From positions 186,001 through 250,000 of the forward strand of contig JANQPX010000018.1 of assembly GCA_028285265.1 (NCBI GenBank): DNA of 64,000 bases, in the 5' to 3' direction. The translations under genes were made by a program, and so were the position numbers. The notes beneath the pieces were generated by a model. That model worked only from the letters and a program-made list of their open reading frames with translations, did not search any database and was not told the origin of the DNA. The DNA is from Geminicoccaceae bacterium (GTDB lineage: Bacteria; Pseudomonadota; Alphaproteobacteria; Geminicoccales; Geminicoccaceae). Positions 15,732-24,642 of the stretch are shown piece after piece (positions within the stretch are counted from its first letter, which is position 1; each line of letters begins with the position of its first letter).

Positions 15732-16496
15732 TTATTGGCCCGGCCAAAGCGCCTGAAGGCGCTTCGCCCAATGTCGGCCTTCGATCCAGGCGCCCGGTGA
15801 AGACGACGTGTCAGCCGAGGTTGCAGCCCAAGCGAGTGCGAGATTGCACGAGACAGCGGGGCGCAGTCCTTCCTCCTTGCCAAGAAGAATAGCGTTGAGC
15901 GTGGCCATACCAGTCCCAAGCATGAGGACACAATCGCAGTCGGTCTCGGAAAGCTTTCGATAGGACGACAGAACACCGGAGCCCTGCATTGCGTAAATTG
16001 GATGGAACCTGTCGGATCTCGCCTCGGGTCCAGTATGATCCACAACGGTGAAACCGGAACCTTCCCAGTAAGTAATCGACTTCGTGTTCAGCTCCTCGGG
16101 ATAGGGCGTCAGAAGGGCGAGGCGACGAGCTCCCATGGCCTTCAGCATCGCGGTGCTCGCGCGTGCGGCCGTCCAAAACGGAACGCCAAAACGGTCTCCG
16201 ATCCTTCTGGTGAGCTCAGCCTCTGCCTGGTGACCAATCAGATAGGAAGCCCCGGTACAGGCCGCCGCGAGCCCTGTTAACGGAGCGTTGGCGAATTGCT
16301 CCGCGGTCCTTTCGAACCTCGTTGTGTAATCGACGAGGCGTTCTTCGATTGTGGCCTTCTCAGATGTCAGGCGCGCATTGGCCAGCGACCAGCCCGACGG
16401 AAGCAGCGCCCAAAGTTCCGGCTCGACGGTCGTGTTCGCTTGAGGGGTCAATACACCCAAAAGGCCGAGAGGACCGTATTCTGTTGCTTCTGTCAT
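15732..16496 (-). CDS. Maleate isomerase/arylmalonate decarboxylase-family enzyme
   Basis: This roughly 254-residue Asp/Glu-racemase-superfamily protein keeps both catalytic cysteines, in AAACTGASY and in AVSCNLALAW. A family-typical start, LGVLTPQANTTVEPE, is present. Such enzymes isomerise maleate or act on malonates and hydantoins. The start at 16496 makes an ATGA overlap with the end of the TRAP large permease; an ATG at 16502 is possible. It is last in the operon that begins with the FAD monooxygenase, which suggests ring-cleavage or dicarboxylate metabolism. Confidence 0.75.
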   Translation of the reverse strand: MTEATEYGPLGLLGVLTPQANTTVEPELWALLPSGWSLANARLTSEKATIEERLVDYTTRFERTAEQFANAPLTGLAAACTGASYLIGHQAEAELTRRIGDRFGVPFWTAARASTAMLKAMGARRLALLTPYPEELNTKSITYWEGSGFTVVDHTGPEARSDRFHPIYAMQGSGVLSSYRKLSETDCDCVLMLGTGMATLNAILLGKEEGLRPAVSCNLALAWAATSADTSSSPGAWIEGRHWAKRLQALWPGQ

Positions 16497-17806
16497 AGCC
16501 ATCCCAATGCGTCAGGCAGCCATAGCGAAAGTGGCGGGAACAGGATCAGGACGACCAACCGGACCGCATCGGCCATGATGAAGGGGACAACGCCTTTGAA
16601 GATCGTCCCAAGCGGGAGGTCGCGCGCCATCCCATGCAGAACGAACACATTAATGCCGATAGGTGGCGTGATCATTCCGAGTTCGATAACGACGATGTTG
16701 ACGACACCCCACCAAATCGGATCGTAGCCGAGACCGATGACGAGTGGATAGACGAAAGGCAGTGTCAGAACCATTGCGGCGATCGTGTCGAAGATCGACC
16801 CAAGGATCAGATAGAACACCATCAAGAGCATAATGACCGCAAGCGGTGGCAGTCCGAGTCCCTCGATCCAGGCGACCGTCGCCGCGGGAAGGCCTGAGAG
16901 AGTGGCGAAGTAGCTGAAGACCGATGCACCGATGATGATGACAAAGATAAGCCCGGTATTGGACGCGGTCTCGCCGAGCGAGGAGAGGAAATTCGCGCGC
17001 GTTAAGCGACGCCGAAACAGCGCGAGGAGAAGCGCAACCGAGGCGCCGACTGCGGCAGCCTCGCTCACCGTGAAGATGCCGGAATAGATACCGCCCGAGA
17101 CGACGACCGCGAGAAGGACCACGGCCCAACTTTGTCGTGTGACGCTACGGCGCTCCGTCCATACGGCTCTATCGGATTGTGGCGCAGCCTCGGGGTTCAG
17201 GCGGACGGTAATGGCGATGGCGGCAAAGTAGAACGCGACCGCCAGCAAGCCGGGAATAACCGCTGCCAGGAACAGTGTGATGATCGAGTTCTCGGTTAAG
17301 ATCGCATAGAGAATCATGACGACCGAGGGCGGGATAATCATCCCGAGCGTGCCACCCGAAGCAATGGCACCCGCCGCGAGCGACTTCGCATAGCCGCGCT
17401 CAATCATCTGGGGCAGTGCGATACGTGCCATCGTCGCAGCCGTCGCGACGGATGACCCACAGACTGCGCCGAACCCGGCACAGGCTCCGATGGTTGCGAA
17501 GATCAGCCCGCCCCTCCGATGGCCGAGATAGACATAAGCTAGGCGATAGAGTTCATCCGACAGCCCGCCCACATGTGCGAGATTTCCCATGAGAAGGAAC
17601 ATCGCGATCACGGCAAGGCCTTCAGCAGCCATGGCAGCGGACGGCTCGGTCGCGAGCAGCGTCAGGGCCGGGCCAAAGCCGATGATCAATCCCGTGCCAA
17701 TGACGCCAACCACACCCATCGCCACACCGACGGGCACTTGCAGGAGGATTAACACGAACATCGCGGCGAGGCCGATAAGCCCAGTCATCAAGGGATCAGC
17801 AGCCAT
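16493..17806 (-). CDS. dctM: TRAP transporter large permease (DctM)
   Basis: This 437-residue membrane protein has about twelve hydrophobic segments and typical DctM sequence (LIGLAAMFVLILLQVPVG near the start, SGGTLGMIIPPSVVMI in the middle, ELGMITPPIGINVFVLHG near the end). It forms the ion-coupled channel of a TRAP transporter. It directly abuts the small permease and overlaps the downstream isomerase-family gene by four bases. Confidence 0.92.
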   Translation of the reverse strand: MAADPLMTGLIGLAAMFVLILLQVPVGVAMGVVGVIGTGLIIGFGPALTLLATEPSAAMAAEGLAVIAMFLLMGNLAHVGGLSDELYRLAYVYLGHRRGGLIFATIGACAGFGAVCGSSVATAATMARIALPQMIERGYAKSLAAGAIASGGTLGMIIPPSVVMILYAILTENSIITLFLAAVIPGLLAVAFYFAAIAITVRLNPEAAPQSDRAVWTERRSVTRQSWAVVLLAVVVSGGIYSGIFTVSEAAAVGASVALLLALFRRRLTRANFLSSLGETASNTGLIFVIIIGASVFSYFATLSGLPAATVAWIEGLGLPPLAVIMLLMVFYLILGSIFDTIAAMVLTLPFVYPLVIGLGYDPIWWGVVNIVVIELGMITPPIGINVFVLHGMARDLPLGTIFKGVVPFIMADAVRLVVLILFPPLSLWLPDALGWL

Positions 17807-18361
17807 TCAGACGGCCTCTCCCGATCGGTCGGTCTCGGCATGGGCGAGGTTCTGGTGTTCGGCACCCTCCCCGGTAATGGCGGCACGCGCCCAGGCATAG
17901 ACGACATAGATCTGCACCGGCGTGCAAAGCACCATGATAGCCGTTGTGATCCACCAAAAGGGTGCGAGCGGGATGCCGATTGTTCGCGTGGTGCGCCCAG
18001 CGTCGCCATACTTACCGACGAGCTTCACGAACTGCCAAGCGAGGATCGCAAAGAACACAAGAACGATGGCAGCAGCGAGTGTTTCCAAGATGGCGTTGAG
18101 GCGGGGACCACCGATTTTGCCAAAGATGCGAACCGTTATGTTCGTTTGCCGCAAAAGCCCCGCTGGAAAGCAAGATGCAATGACGATCGGGTAGACCACT
18201 TCGCCATAGTCGGAGAACCCGTGAATGCGCGGCGCGCCGATCCAGCGCGCCGCGCCGTCGTAGAAGATGAGAAAGCCGACGATGACCAACCCTGTGAAAC
18301 CGATCAACGCGATTGACTGTGTGATTCGGTCAAGGTGCTGAGCGGTCGCCGACGGCCGCAT
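17807..18361 (-). CDS. dctQ: TRAP transporter small permease (DctQ)
   Basis: This 184-residue protein has four hydrophobic segments, as in DctQ, with the GFSDYGEVVYPIV segment resembling the family core. It stabilises and couples the large permease. The start overlaps the stop of dctP (TGATG), and dctM follows without a gap. Confidence 0.88.
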   Translation of the reverse strand: MRPSATAQHLDRITQSIALIGFTGLVIVGFLIFYDGAARWIGAPRIHGFSDYGEVVYPIVIASCFPAGLLRQTNITVRIFGKIGGPRLNAILETLAAAIVLVFFAILAWQFVKLVGKYGDAGRTTRTIGIPLAPFWWITTAIMVLCTPVQIYVVYAWARAAITGEGAEHQNLAHAETDRSGEAV

Positions 18362-19362
18362 CAGGACGGACTACGCAGCTCTTTGAGCGCAGCGACTGCA
18401 GCATCGTAGACGGCTTGTCCGTTCGGCGTCGCTGCGATCCACGCTTCATGAACACTCTTTGCCTGTTCTGCCCATGTCGCGATCTGCTCGTCAGTATAGT
18501 CGACCATCTCGATCCGGCCCTCCTCCTTTACAGCCGCACGAATCTCCTCACCGATCGAGGTGTAGGCCGCACCGCCCGATTCGGCCATCGCGAGGCCACC
18601 ATGCTTCATCATCTCGTCCTTAACCTCGTCAGAGAGCGCATCCCACTTCGCCTGGTTCATCAAGAGCAGGAATGGGATCGCGCCCGCCGGCACGCTGTGC
18701 GCCTGATCGACTAGCGGCAGCGACTTGAAGGTGCGCATACCCGTCCAGCCTTGCACGGCACCATCAAGCGTACCGCGATTGAGTGCTTCGTTCATTTCGG
18801 CAGACGAGAAGGTCTGGCTTGCGGCGCCCAGACTTTCGAGCCAGCTTGCGTGAATACCACCGACCGCGCGGATCTTCATGTTGGCGAGGTCATCGAGGCT
18901 CGCGACCTTCGTTTTCATGAAGAGTGCGTTCGGCTCGGCGGCAAAGAAGCCGATGACGTGAACGCCGTCGAAGCCAGTGAGCAATCCCTGCTCATACAGC
19001 TTCCATCCGACAATGCTGGCTTCGTCGGCGGTCCGGAACAAGAAAGGTAATTCGAAAACCCCCATCTCCGGGAACTGGCCAGCGGTGTAACCCGGCAGAA
19101 CCCAGGTGATGTCAGCCACGCCGTTCTGGACAAGTTCGAACTGCTTGAACGGCGATTTGCCGAGGGTGCCACCCCAAAATCCTTGAAGCTTGACGGCATC
19201 GGTTTCGGCAGCGACCGCCTCCATCCAGGGCTTGATCACCCTCGAGACGCCGACGGATTTTTCGGGCACGAATGTGCCGATCTTCACCAATTCCTGCGCG
19301 GTCGCTGGCAAGGAAGCCAGGGCTAGAGCCGCGCCCACGAGTAGATTACGGATATGTTTCAT
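18361..19362 (-). CDS. dctP: TRAP transporter solute-binding protein (DctP)
   Basis: This 333-residue periplasmic protein has a signal peptide (to about LPATAQEL) and DctP-family core motifs, including KMRAVGG-like KIRAVGG, LNRGTLDGAVQGW and the conserved ligand-contacting Arg region. The start at 19362 is fixed by a perfect GGAGGAAGATC leader; the frame upstream is not coding. It captures an organic acid, probably the substrate that the neighbouring monooxygenase, SDR and isomerase act on. Confidence 0.92.
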   Translation of the reverse strand: MKHIRNLLVGAALALASLPATAQELVKIGTFVPEKSVGVSRVIKPWMEAVAAETDAVKLQGFWGGTLGKSPFKQFELVQNGVADITWVLPGYTAGQFPEMGVFELPFLFRTADEASIVGWKLYEQGLLTGFDGVHVIGFFAAEPNALFMKTKVASLDDLANMKIRAVGGIHASWLESLGAASQTFSSAEMNEALNRGTLDGAVQGWTGMRTFKSLPLVDQAHSVPAGAIPFLLLMNQAKWDALSDEVKDEMMKHGGLAMAESGGAAYTSIGEEIRAAVKEEGRIEMVDYTDEQIATWAEQAKSVHEAWIAATPNGQAVYDAAVAALKELRSPS

Positions 19363-19466
19363 GATCTTCCTCCCTGTTGGTTTGTTGCGCCGGAGCACCA
19401 AGGCTGCGGCGAGGTTTCTGGCATCGTGACAGTTTTGGTCCAAGATCGAATGTGAGGTTCTCACAC

Positions 19467-20186
19467 TCATGGCATGTAGGCTCCACCGTTCACATGCAGC
19501 GTCTGGCCGGTCATATATCCGGCGGCTGGCGAAAGCAGAAAAAGGATGGGGCCGGTCACATCTTCTGGTGTCGCGATACGCCCAAGGGGGATCGTCTCGG
19601 CATAGGCATCGAGATCGAAGCGCGGGCGGTGTGCATCCGGGCGCCCGGTACCGCCACGCAGAAATGCGGTGTCGACCGCTGAGGGCGCTACAGAATTGAC
19701 ACGGATGCGCGGCGCAAGTTCCAAAGCAAGCTGGCGCGTCAGCGCTGCTATTCCTGCCTTCGCGATCGCGTATGGACCGTAGCCAGCGCGCGCATAGTGA
19801 CCGAGGCCAGAGCCAGCGAAAACGATCGCTGCCCCGTCTTTCAACTTTGACTGGGCGGCTTTGGCGATGCGCCAGGACGCCGTGAGATTGCCATCCAGAA
19901 CGTCCGACCATATCTCCTCCGAAATCTCGACCATGGCTTGGTTGTCCGCCATGAACCCTTGGAGGCTGATCAGCCCTTCTAGGTCCGACGGCAGCTGGCC
20001 GACCGCCGCCTCAAGGCTCGCCGGCGAACTCGGGTCGATTGGAAAGGTCGGAAGGTCGGTCGGATGGGCTTCAATCGAAGCCGGCAAATCTAAAATGACG
20101 GGGTGATACCCTGCATCGGCAGCAGCCTCCGACACGGCGCGGCCAATCCCTCCCCGCCCGCCCAGGATGGCGAGCAACCCACTCAT
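19467..20186 (-). CDS. Short-chain dehydrogenase/reductase
   Basis: This 239-residue classical SDR has a cofactor motif GGRGGIG at residues 9-15, a catalytic Ser in FAGSG and the YAIAK catalytic pair, ending in GQTLHVNGGAYMP. It probably oxidises or reduces a hydroxyl on the catabolised acid. Its ATG overlaps the monooxygenase stop by four bases. A small perfect hairpin (TGTGAG-GTT-CTCACA, 19451-19465) follows its stop before dctP. Confidence 0.85.
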   Translation of the reverse strand: MSGLLAILGGRGGIGRAVSEAAADAGYHPVILDLPASIEAHPTDLPTFPIDPSSPASLEAAVGQLPSDLEGLISLQGFMADNQAMVEISEEIWSDVLDGNLTASWRIAKAAQSKLKDGAAIVFAGSGLGHYARAGYGPYAIAKAGIAALTRQLALELAPRIRVNSVAPSAVDTAFLRGGTGRPDAHRPRFDLDAYAETIPLGRIATPEDVTGPILFLLSPAAGYMTGQTLHVNGGAYMP

Positions 20187-21361
20187 GCCAAAGCAGCCGC
20201 ACGTCGCAGGCCAGCGATCATGGACGACTTCAAGAGGAAGTCGCGAGACCTCGTCGGATCGGCGGCGATCGCCTTTAGCACCTTCAGTCGCTGAGCGCGG
20301 TCTTCTGGATCGGTAGAGTTCATGCGGTTGCGGTTGGCATCCGCCTGGCCAATGATGTCGTCCCTTGCAATGGGGCGTCGCTGCCGTTCGTACACATCGA
20401 GCGTTTCTATGCTGGCGCCATTGGCAACGGCGACCAGCTTTTCCCCCAGGTTCCAAGCATCATGGATGCCACCATTCATCCCCATCCCGCCCTTGGGACT
20501 ATTCAGATGAGCCGCATCCCCAGCGATGAACATGCGTGCCTTCCGATAGTGGGAGGCGATGCGACAGTGAACGCGATAGATGCGTTTTTCGATGATGTCG
20601 ATGTCGCCGGCGTCGGGAATGACAGCTCGCGTCTGCGCACGAATCGACTCGGAAAGAAGCGCCTCCTCCGGTGTCTGATTCGCCGCTGGGTGGAGCGAGA
20701 TTCTCCAGAGATCGGGGAGCCGCAAAAGCGAGTAGGTTCCACCTGGTTTCCAGATATAATTGACGCCCGATAAGCCCTCGAGATGATGCTCAAACGGAAA
20801 ATGTGTCGTCACCAAAATCGTGTGTTCCGGATAGGTCGCACCTTCAAATGTCGCCCCGATTGTTTCGCGCACAATGCTCTTAGCACCATCGCAACCAACC
20901 AAGATCGCACCCCGGATCTCGGCTCCGTCGACCACCACGCTCACGCCGTCTTCATCTTGAAAGGCAGCTTCGACCGATGCACCGAACTGAAGGCACCCCT
21001 CCGGCAGACGCCTAGCGAGGGCACGACTAAGCTCCGCTTGGTGACATTGAAGGCGGTAGGGATGGGCTGTGTCCTTTGAAAGGACCGCCAAGTCGAACTC
21101 GGCCCTGTCGCCCGTCTCGTGCATCCTGATCTGCCAGGTCGGCGTAATTCTGCCCTTCTCGATCAGATCATGAGTGATGCCGGACGAATCGAAAAGATCG
21201 AGCGTGGGGGGATGAAATGTGGACGCGCGCAGCTGATCCGGGATCTCGCGTTCGGCTTCGAAGACCTTGCAGGAAAGACCAGCCGTGGCGAGCCGCCATG
21301 CAAGCGTGAGGCCGACCGGCCCGCCGCCCACAATCAGGATTGGATCGCGGCTCAGCTCCAT
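20183..21361 (-). CDS. FAD-dependent monooxygenase (aromatic hydroxylase type)
   Basis: This 392-residue group A flavoprotein monooxygenase has the N-terminal FAD motif IVGGGPVGLTLAWRLA, a DG motif (LVGCDGAKS) and the second FAD motif FIAGDAAHLNSPKGGMGMNGG. This family hydroxylates aromatic or related substrates with NAD(P)H and O2. It is first in an operon continuing to SDR, dctPQM and the isomerase-family gene. The likely promoter region is the 357-base gap upstream. Confidence 0.85.
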   Translation of the reverse strand: MELSRDPILIVGGGPVGLTLAWRLATAGLSCKVFEAEREIPDQLRASTFHPPTLDLFDSSGITHDLIEKGRITPTWQIRMHETGDRAEFDLAVLSKDTAHPYRLQCHQAELSRALARRLPEGCLQFGASVEAAFQDEDGVSVVVDGAEIRGAILVGCDGAKSIVRETIGATFEGATYPEHTILVTTHFPFEHHLEGLSGVNYIWKPGGTYSLLRLPDLWRISLHPAANQTPEEALLSESIRAQTRAVIPDAGDIDIIEKRIYRVHCRIASHYRKARMFIAGDAAHLNSPKGGMGMNGGIHDAWNLGEKLVAVANGASIETLDVYERQRRPIARDDIIGQADANRNRMNSTDPEDRAQRLKVLKAIAADPTRSRDFLLKSSMIAGLRRAAALA

Positions 21362-21718
21362 GTCCCCTAGCCCATCAATGCAGCGGTTCTGTTACCCGAT
21401 CCACGAACCGCTTTACTATCTCATTGTTTTTGTATCAGTTTTTCCGAGGCTCGCTGATGCCCTTAGTTGGATCGATGCACGCTTGCCCTTATTCAGATGA
21501 TATATGTGCTTATCACGAGATCAAGCGGTCTTCCCTGAAGACGAAGAGGAAGCCCAAGACATTGAGCGGCGGTGCAGTTTGATGAAGGGCGACGCCACTC
21601 GCTTGAGTGTGAAATCCAAGCGCTCCAAACTCATCGAGCTGGTTCGGTCATGAATGTGCCCGTTCCTAGGAAGCCCCTCATCGGCACGTCAAAGGAACCT
21701 CGAGTCTGGAGCGAATCG
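21362..21718. other. Intergenic control region upstream of the monooxygenase operon
   Basis: This 357-base stretch has no supported gene; the short frames in it lack ribosome sites. It must hold the promoter for the minus-strand monooxygenase operon. A TTGATC with a TATATC-like element about 17 bases on (minus strand, around 21497-21526) is a possible promoter. An inverted repeat lies closer to the gene. Confidence 0.5.
21382..21412. promoter_or_regulatory. Inverted repeat in the monooxygenase leader
   Basis: AGCGGTTC (21382-21389) and GAACCGCT (21405-21412) are perfect 8-bp arms with a 15-base spacer, 21 bases upstream of the monooxygenase start. It could be a regulator operator or a leader hairpin. 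No regulator gene of this operon is visible in the window. Confidence 0.45.
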
Positions 21719-23341
21719 TCATGAGCCTCTCATAACGAGATCCGCGCAACGGTTGCCGAGCATCATCGCTGGTGCGTTGGTGTTACCGGCATTGATATTG
21801 GGCACGGCAGACATGTCACAAACCCGCAGATTATCGATCCCACGAACTCGCATTTTAGCATCCAACACAGCCATTGAGTCGCCGTCCGCGCCCATCTTGC
21901 ATGTCCCTGCCGGATGATAGTTCGTCTTTACGAAGCGCTTGCAATGAGCAGCGATCGCATCGTCGCTGACGTCTTGAGGGCTCGGGATAGCAATCTGCTT
22001 GATGCGATCGGCAAGCGGCTTTTGCTGCAGTACCCGAAGGAAAAAACGCTGTCCCTTGATCATGGTGCGCATGTCGTCCTTGTCCTTGAGGAGATGCGGT
22101 GAGACCAATGGCATTTGGTCTGGGTCGGCCGATGCCAACCGTACCTGGCCTCGGGACTTCGGCTTAATCACGACGGTTGTGATGGTCACGCCGTAGTCAT
22201 CCTCAACCAGGTCGAGCGTGTCCCTGTCGAGATAGACGATCGGCACGCAGAAAGCCTGTATTGAGGGTGGCGCTTCGGCATCGTCGGGGTTCACGAAAGC
22301 GCCTGCCTCAACACCGGCTGAGGTCACCGGGCCTGATCCGAACAGCTTAAACTGCAGGCCGTTCTTGAGCATGCGCCAGCCCACGCCCTGGCGATAATAG
22401 CCATAGGGTCCGTTAGCAATGGCCGTCATCGGAACTTCGGGATGATCGATGAGATGCTGGCCGACACCGTTTAGCCCTGCTTTGCAATCAATACCGTGCT
22501 CAGCTAGGTGATCGGGGGGACCGACGCCTGAGAGCATGAGAAGCTTTGGGGATACCAGAGCGCCAGCGGCGACAATTACTTCGCCATCGGTATAGACGGT
22601 GTGAACATCGCCAGCCGGATCATGGTAGACAACGCCAATCGCCCTTCCCTTCTCGACCAGCACACGCTGCACGGTTGCGTGCAGTCGCACGACGAGATTG
22701 GCGTTGTCTCTTGCAGGCTCGATATAGGCATAGGCAGCCGAGCTTCGACGGCCATGCCTATTCATGAATTGATAAAAGCCAACACCGCGCTGGCTCTCGC
22801 CGTTGAAGTCGGCGTTGTACGGCTCGCCCATCGCCTGGACCGCCTGGACAAACCAGCGTGAGAACTCATTGATATGTCCGGGATCAGATACCTGGAGCGG
22901 ACCATCGGTCCCATGATGGTCATTGCTTAGGCGGTTATTGTCCTCCATCCCGCGGAAATGAGGGAGGACGTCCTCCCAAGCCCAGCCAACGCGGTCGTTG
23001 TTGCCGCGCAAAATCTCATCCCATTCATCATAGTCGGAGGGGCGACCACGCATGTAAACCTGAGCATTGACGGATGATCCGCCTCCAAGAACATGCCCCT
23101 GGGGAATGTCGTGTATGCGCCCATCCAAATGAGCCTGCGGCGTCGTTTGATGGTAACGCATAAACTTCGAGCCGTTGATCATCTTAAAGATGCCCGGCGG
23201 CATATCGAGCAGGGGGTGGTGATGATCATGCCCAGCTTCGAGCAGTAAAACGCGAGCTTTGCCCTCAGTCGCGAGCCGTGCTGCGATAACGCAACCTGAA
23301 GAACCTCCACCGACGACGATGTGATCGAAGGATTCGGTCAT
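21719..23341 (-). CDS. GMC-family FAD oxidoreductase (choline dehydrogenase-like)
   Basis: This 540-residue protein has the GMC FAD motif VVGGGSSGCVIAARLA, signature HVLGGGSSVNAQVYMRG and the C-terminal catalytic histidine region NYHPAGTCKMG. GMC enzymes oxidise alcohols, polyols, choline or sugars to aldehydes or lactones. The gene lies 12 bases after the LacI regulator in the same direction, so both may form an operon. A sugar or polyol linked to the divergent ABC transporter is a reasonable substrate guess. Confidence 0.88.
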   Translation of the reverse strand: MTESFDHIVVGGGSSGCVIAARLATEGKARVLLLEAGHDHHHPLLDMPPGIFKMINGSKFMRYHQTTPQAHLDGRIHDIPQGHVLGGGSSVNAQVYMRGRPSDYDEWDEILRGNNDRVGWAWEDVLPHFRGMEDNNRLSNDHHGTDGPLQVSDPGHINEFSRWFVQAVQAMGEPYNADFNGESQRGVGFYQFMNRHGRRSSAAYAYIEPARDNANLVVRLHATVQRVLVEKGRAIGVVYHDPAGDVHTVYTDGEVIVAAGALVSPKLLMLSGVGPPDHLAEHGIDCKAGLNGVGQHLIDHPEVPMTAIANGPYGYYRQGVGWRMLKNGLQFKLFGSGPVTSAGVEAGAFVNPDDAEAPPSIQAFCVPIVYLDRDTLDLVEDDYGVTITTVVIKPKSRGQVRLASADPDQMPLVSPHLLKDKDDMRTMIKGQRFFLRVLQQKPLADRIKQIAIPSPQDVSDDAIAAHCKRFVKTNYHPAGTCKMGADGDSMAVLDAKMRVRGIDNLRVCDMSAVPNINAGNTNAPAMMLGNRCADLVMRGS

Positions 23342-23353
23342 GGTTCTGCTCCG

Positions 23354-24466
23354 TCAACGGTTCGTCTTTTTTGACCTTGCCCTATGCGCTGGCGGCGCAA
23401 TCGAGCTGCGTTTGACCAACGGACATTCGAGAACGGCGGTCTGATAGGAGCCGATCCCACCGAGGCCATCTTTCAGAAGGCAATCGACCGCCCAGATGCC
23501 CATGGCGTTATAGGGGAGGACCACCGTGCTGAGTGGCGGGAACAAATGCCGGGAGATTTCATCATCATCATAACCGATGACAGACATCCCCCCCGGTATC
23601 GAGACACCTCGCTCCTTGAGCGCCTCATAGCATCCAATCGCCATTCGGTCGTTCTGGCAGAAGATAGCTGTCGGAGGTTGATCCAGTTTGAGAAGCTGCA
23701 TCGTCGCACGAAACCCGGCGCTCGCAGACCAATCTCCCTCAACAACCAGCATGGGATCCACGGCTAAATCGCCCTTCTTGAGAGCCAGATGATACCCATT
23801 GAGCCGATCAGCGGTGGCTTCCATGTAGGGCTCACCGGTAATCGTCGCGATCCGTCTATGTCCGGCATCGATGAGTGCTTGGGTCGCCTGGAAGCCACCC
23901 ATAGTCTCATCGGGGACGACAGCTGGCCTGGTGCCATCCTTTGTATAGCAGTTGAGGAGCACCACGGGTGTTGACGTGGCGCTAAGTTCTGAAGGCAGAG
24001 CCACATCACGGGTGTGCACACAAGCATAGATCATCGCATCCACGTTCTGCGCCAAAAGGGCTTCAATCGCTCTTGGTTCAAGCCTTGGATCGTTTTGGGT
24101 TTCTGTTGCGAAGACGATCGCGTCTTCCTTGGCGAGGGCTTGTCGGATGCTTTGCATCGCGGTCATCATCGCCTCGGGGCTGGTCGATAGGCTGTCGATG
24201 ACCATGCCGATGACGCCGGTCTTCCTGCCGGCCATTGGAGCCTGGTGTTCGCTTGGTGCACCGACATAACCGAGTTCTCTTGCGACCCGCTTGACGCGTT
24301 CCCGGGTTTCCTCAGAGATCTGCACCGCCATGTTATCGTTCAGGACAAACGAGACCGTCGATTGCGAGCAATTGGCTGCACGCGCGACATCCGTCATGAC
24401 GACGCGTCGCTTACCGCGAACGCGTCCTACACCAAGCGTTGGTCGATCGGTCGTTCGTCTTCCCAT
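23354..24466 (-). CDS. LacI-family transcriptional regulator
   Basis: This 370-residue protein has an N-terminal helix-turn-helix of LacI type (MTDVARAANCSQSTVSFVLN, about residues 24-43) after a basic extension. A periplasmic-binding-protein-like ligand domain follows. It is divergent from a sugar ABC transporter and upstream of the GMC oxidoreductase, so it most likely controls both. The intergenic region carries two candidate operators. GGGGC lies just before the ATG. Confidence 0.9.
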   Translation of the reverse strand: MGRRTTDRPTLGVGRVRGKRRVVMTDVARAANCSQSTVSFVLNDNMAVQISEETRERVKRVARELGYVGAPSEHQAPMAGRKTGVIGMVIDSLSTSPEAMMTAMQSIRQALAKEDAIVFATETQNDPRLEPRAIEALLAQNVDAMIYACVHTRDVALPSELSATSTPVVLLNCYTKDGTRPAVVPDETMGGFQATQALIDAGHRRIATITGEPYMEATADRLNGYHLALKKGDLAVDPMLVVEGDWSASAGFRATMQLLKLDQPPTAIFCQNDRMAIGCYEALKERGVSIPGGMSVIGYDDDEISRHLFPPLSTVVLPYNAMGIWAVDCLLKDGLGGIGSYQTAVLECPLVKRSSIAPPAHRARSKKTNR

Positions 24467-24546
24467 CAGAGCCCCATATCGGTCACATCGGCGGTTCTTC
24501 CACCTTGACCTAACAGTGCCAGTCCTTTGCCCCTTACCATCAAACT

Positions 24547-24589
24547 AATAAATATTTATTGACAAGCAAAGTCTGATCGGTGTTCGATC
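24547..24589. promoter_or_regulatory. Candidate promoter and operators of the sugar ABC operon
   Basis: A perfect 14-bp palindrome AATAAATATTTATT (24547-24560) overlaps TTGACA (24559-24564), a consensus -35 element. Another inverted repeat, GATCG-N5-CGATC (24575-24579/24585-24589), covers the expected -10 region 17 bases downstream. Either could bind the LacI regulator encoded next door. Confidence 0.55.
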
Positions 24590-24642
24590 GTGTCAAGGCG
24601 GGGTTCACCGCTGACGATAGGCAATGATTCAGGGAGAGGACG

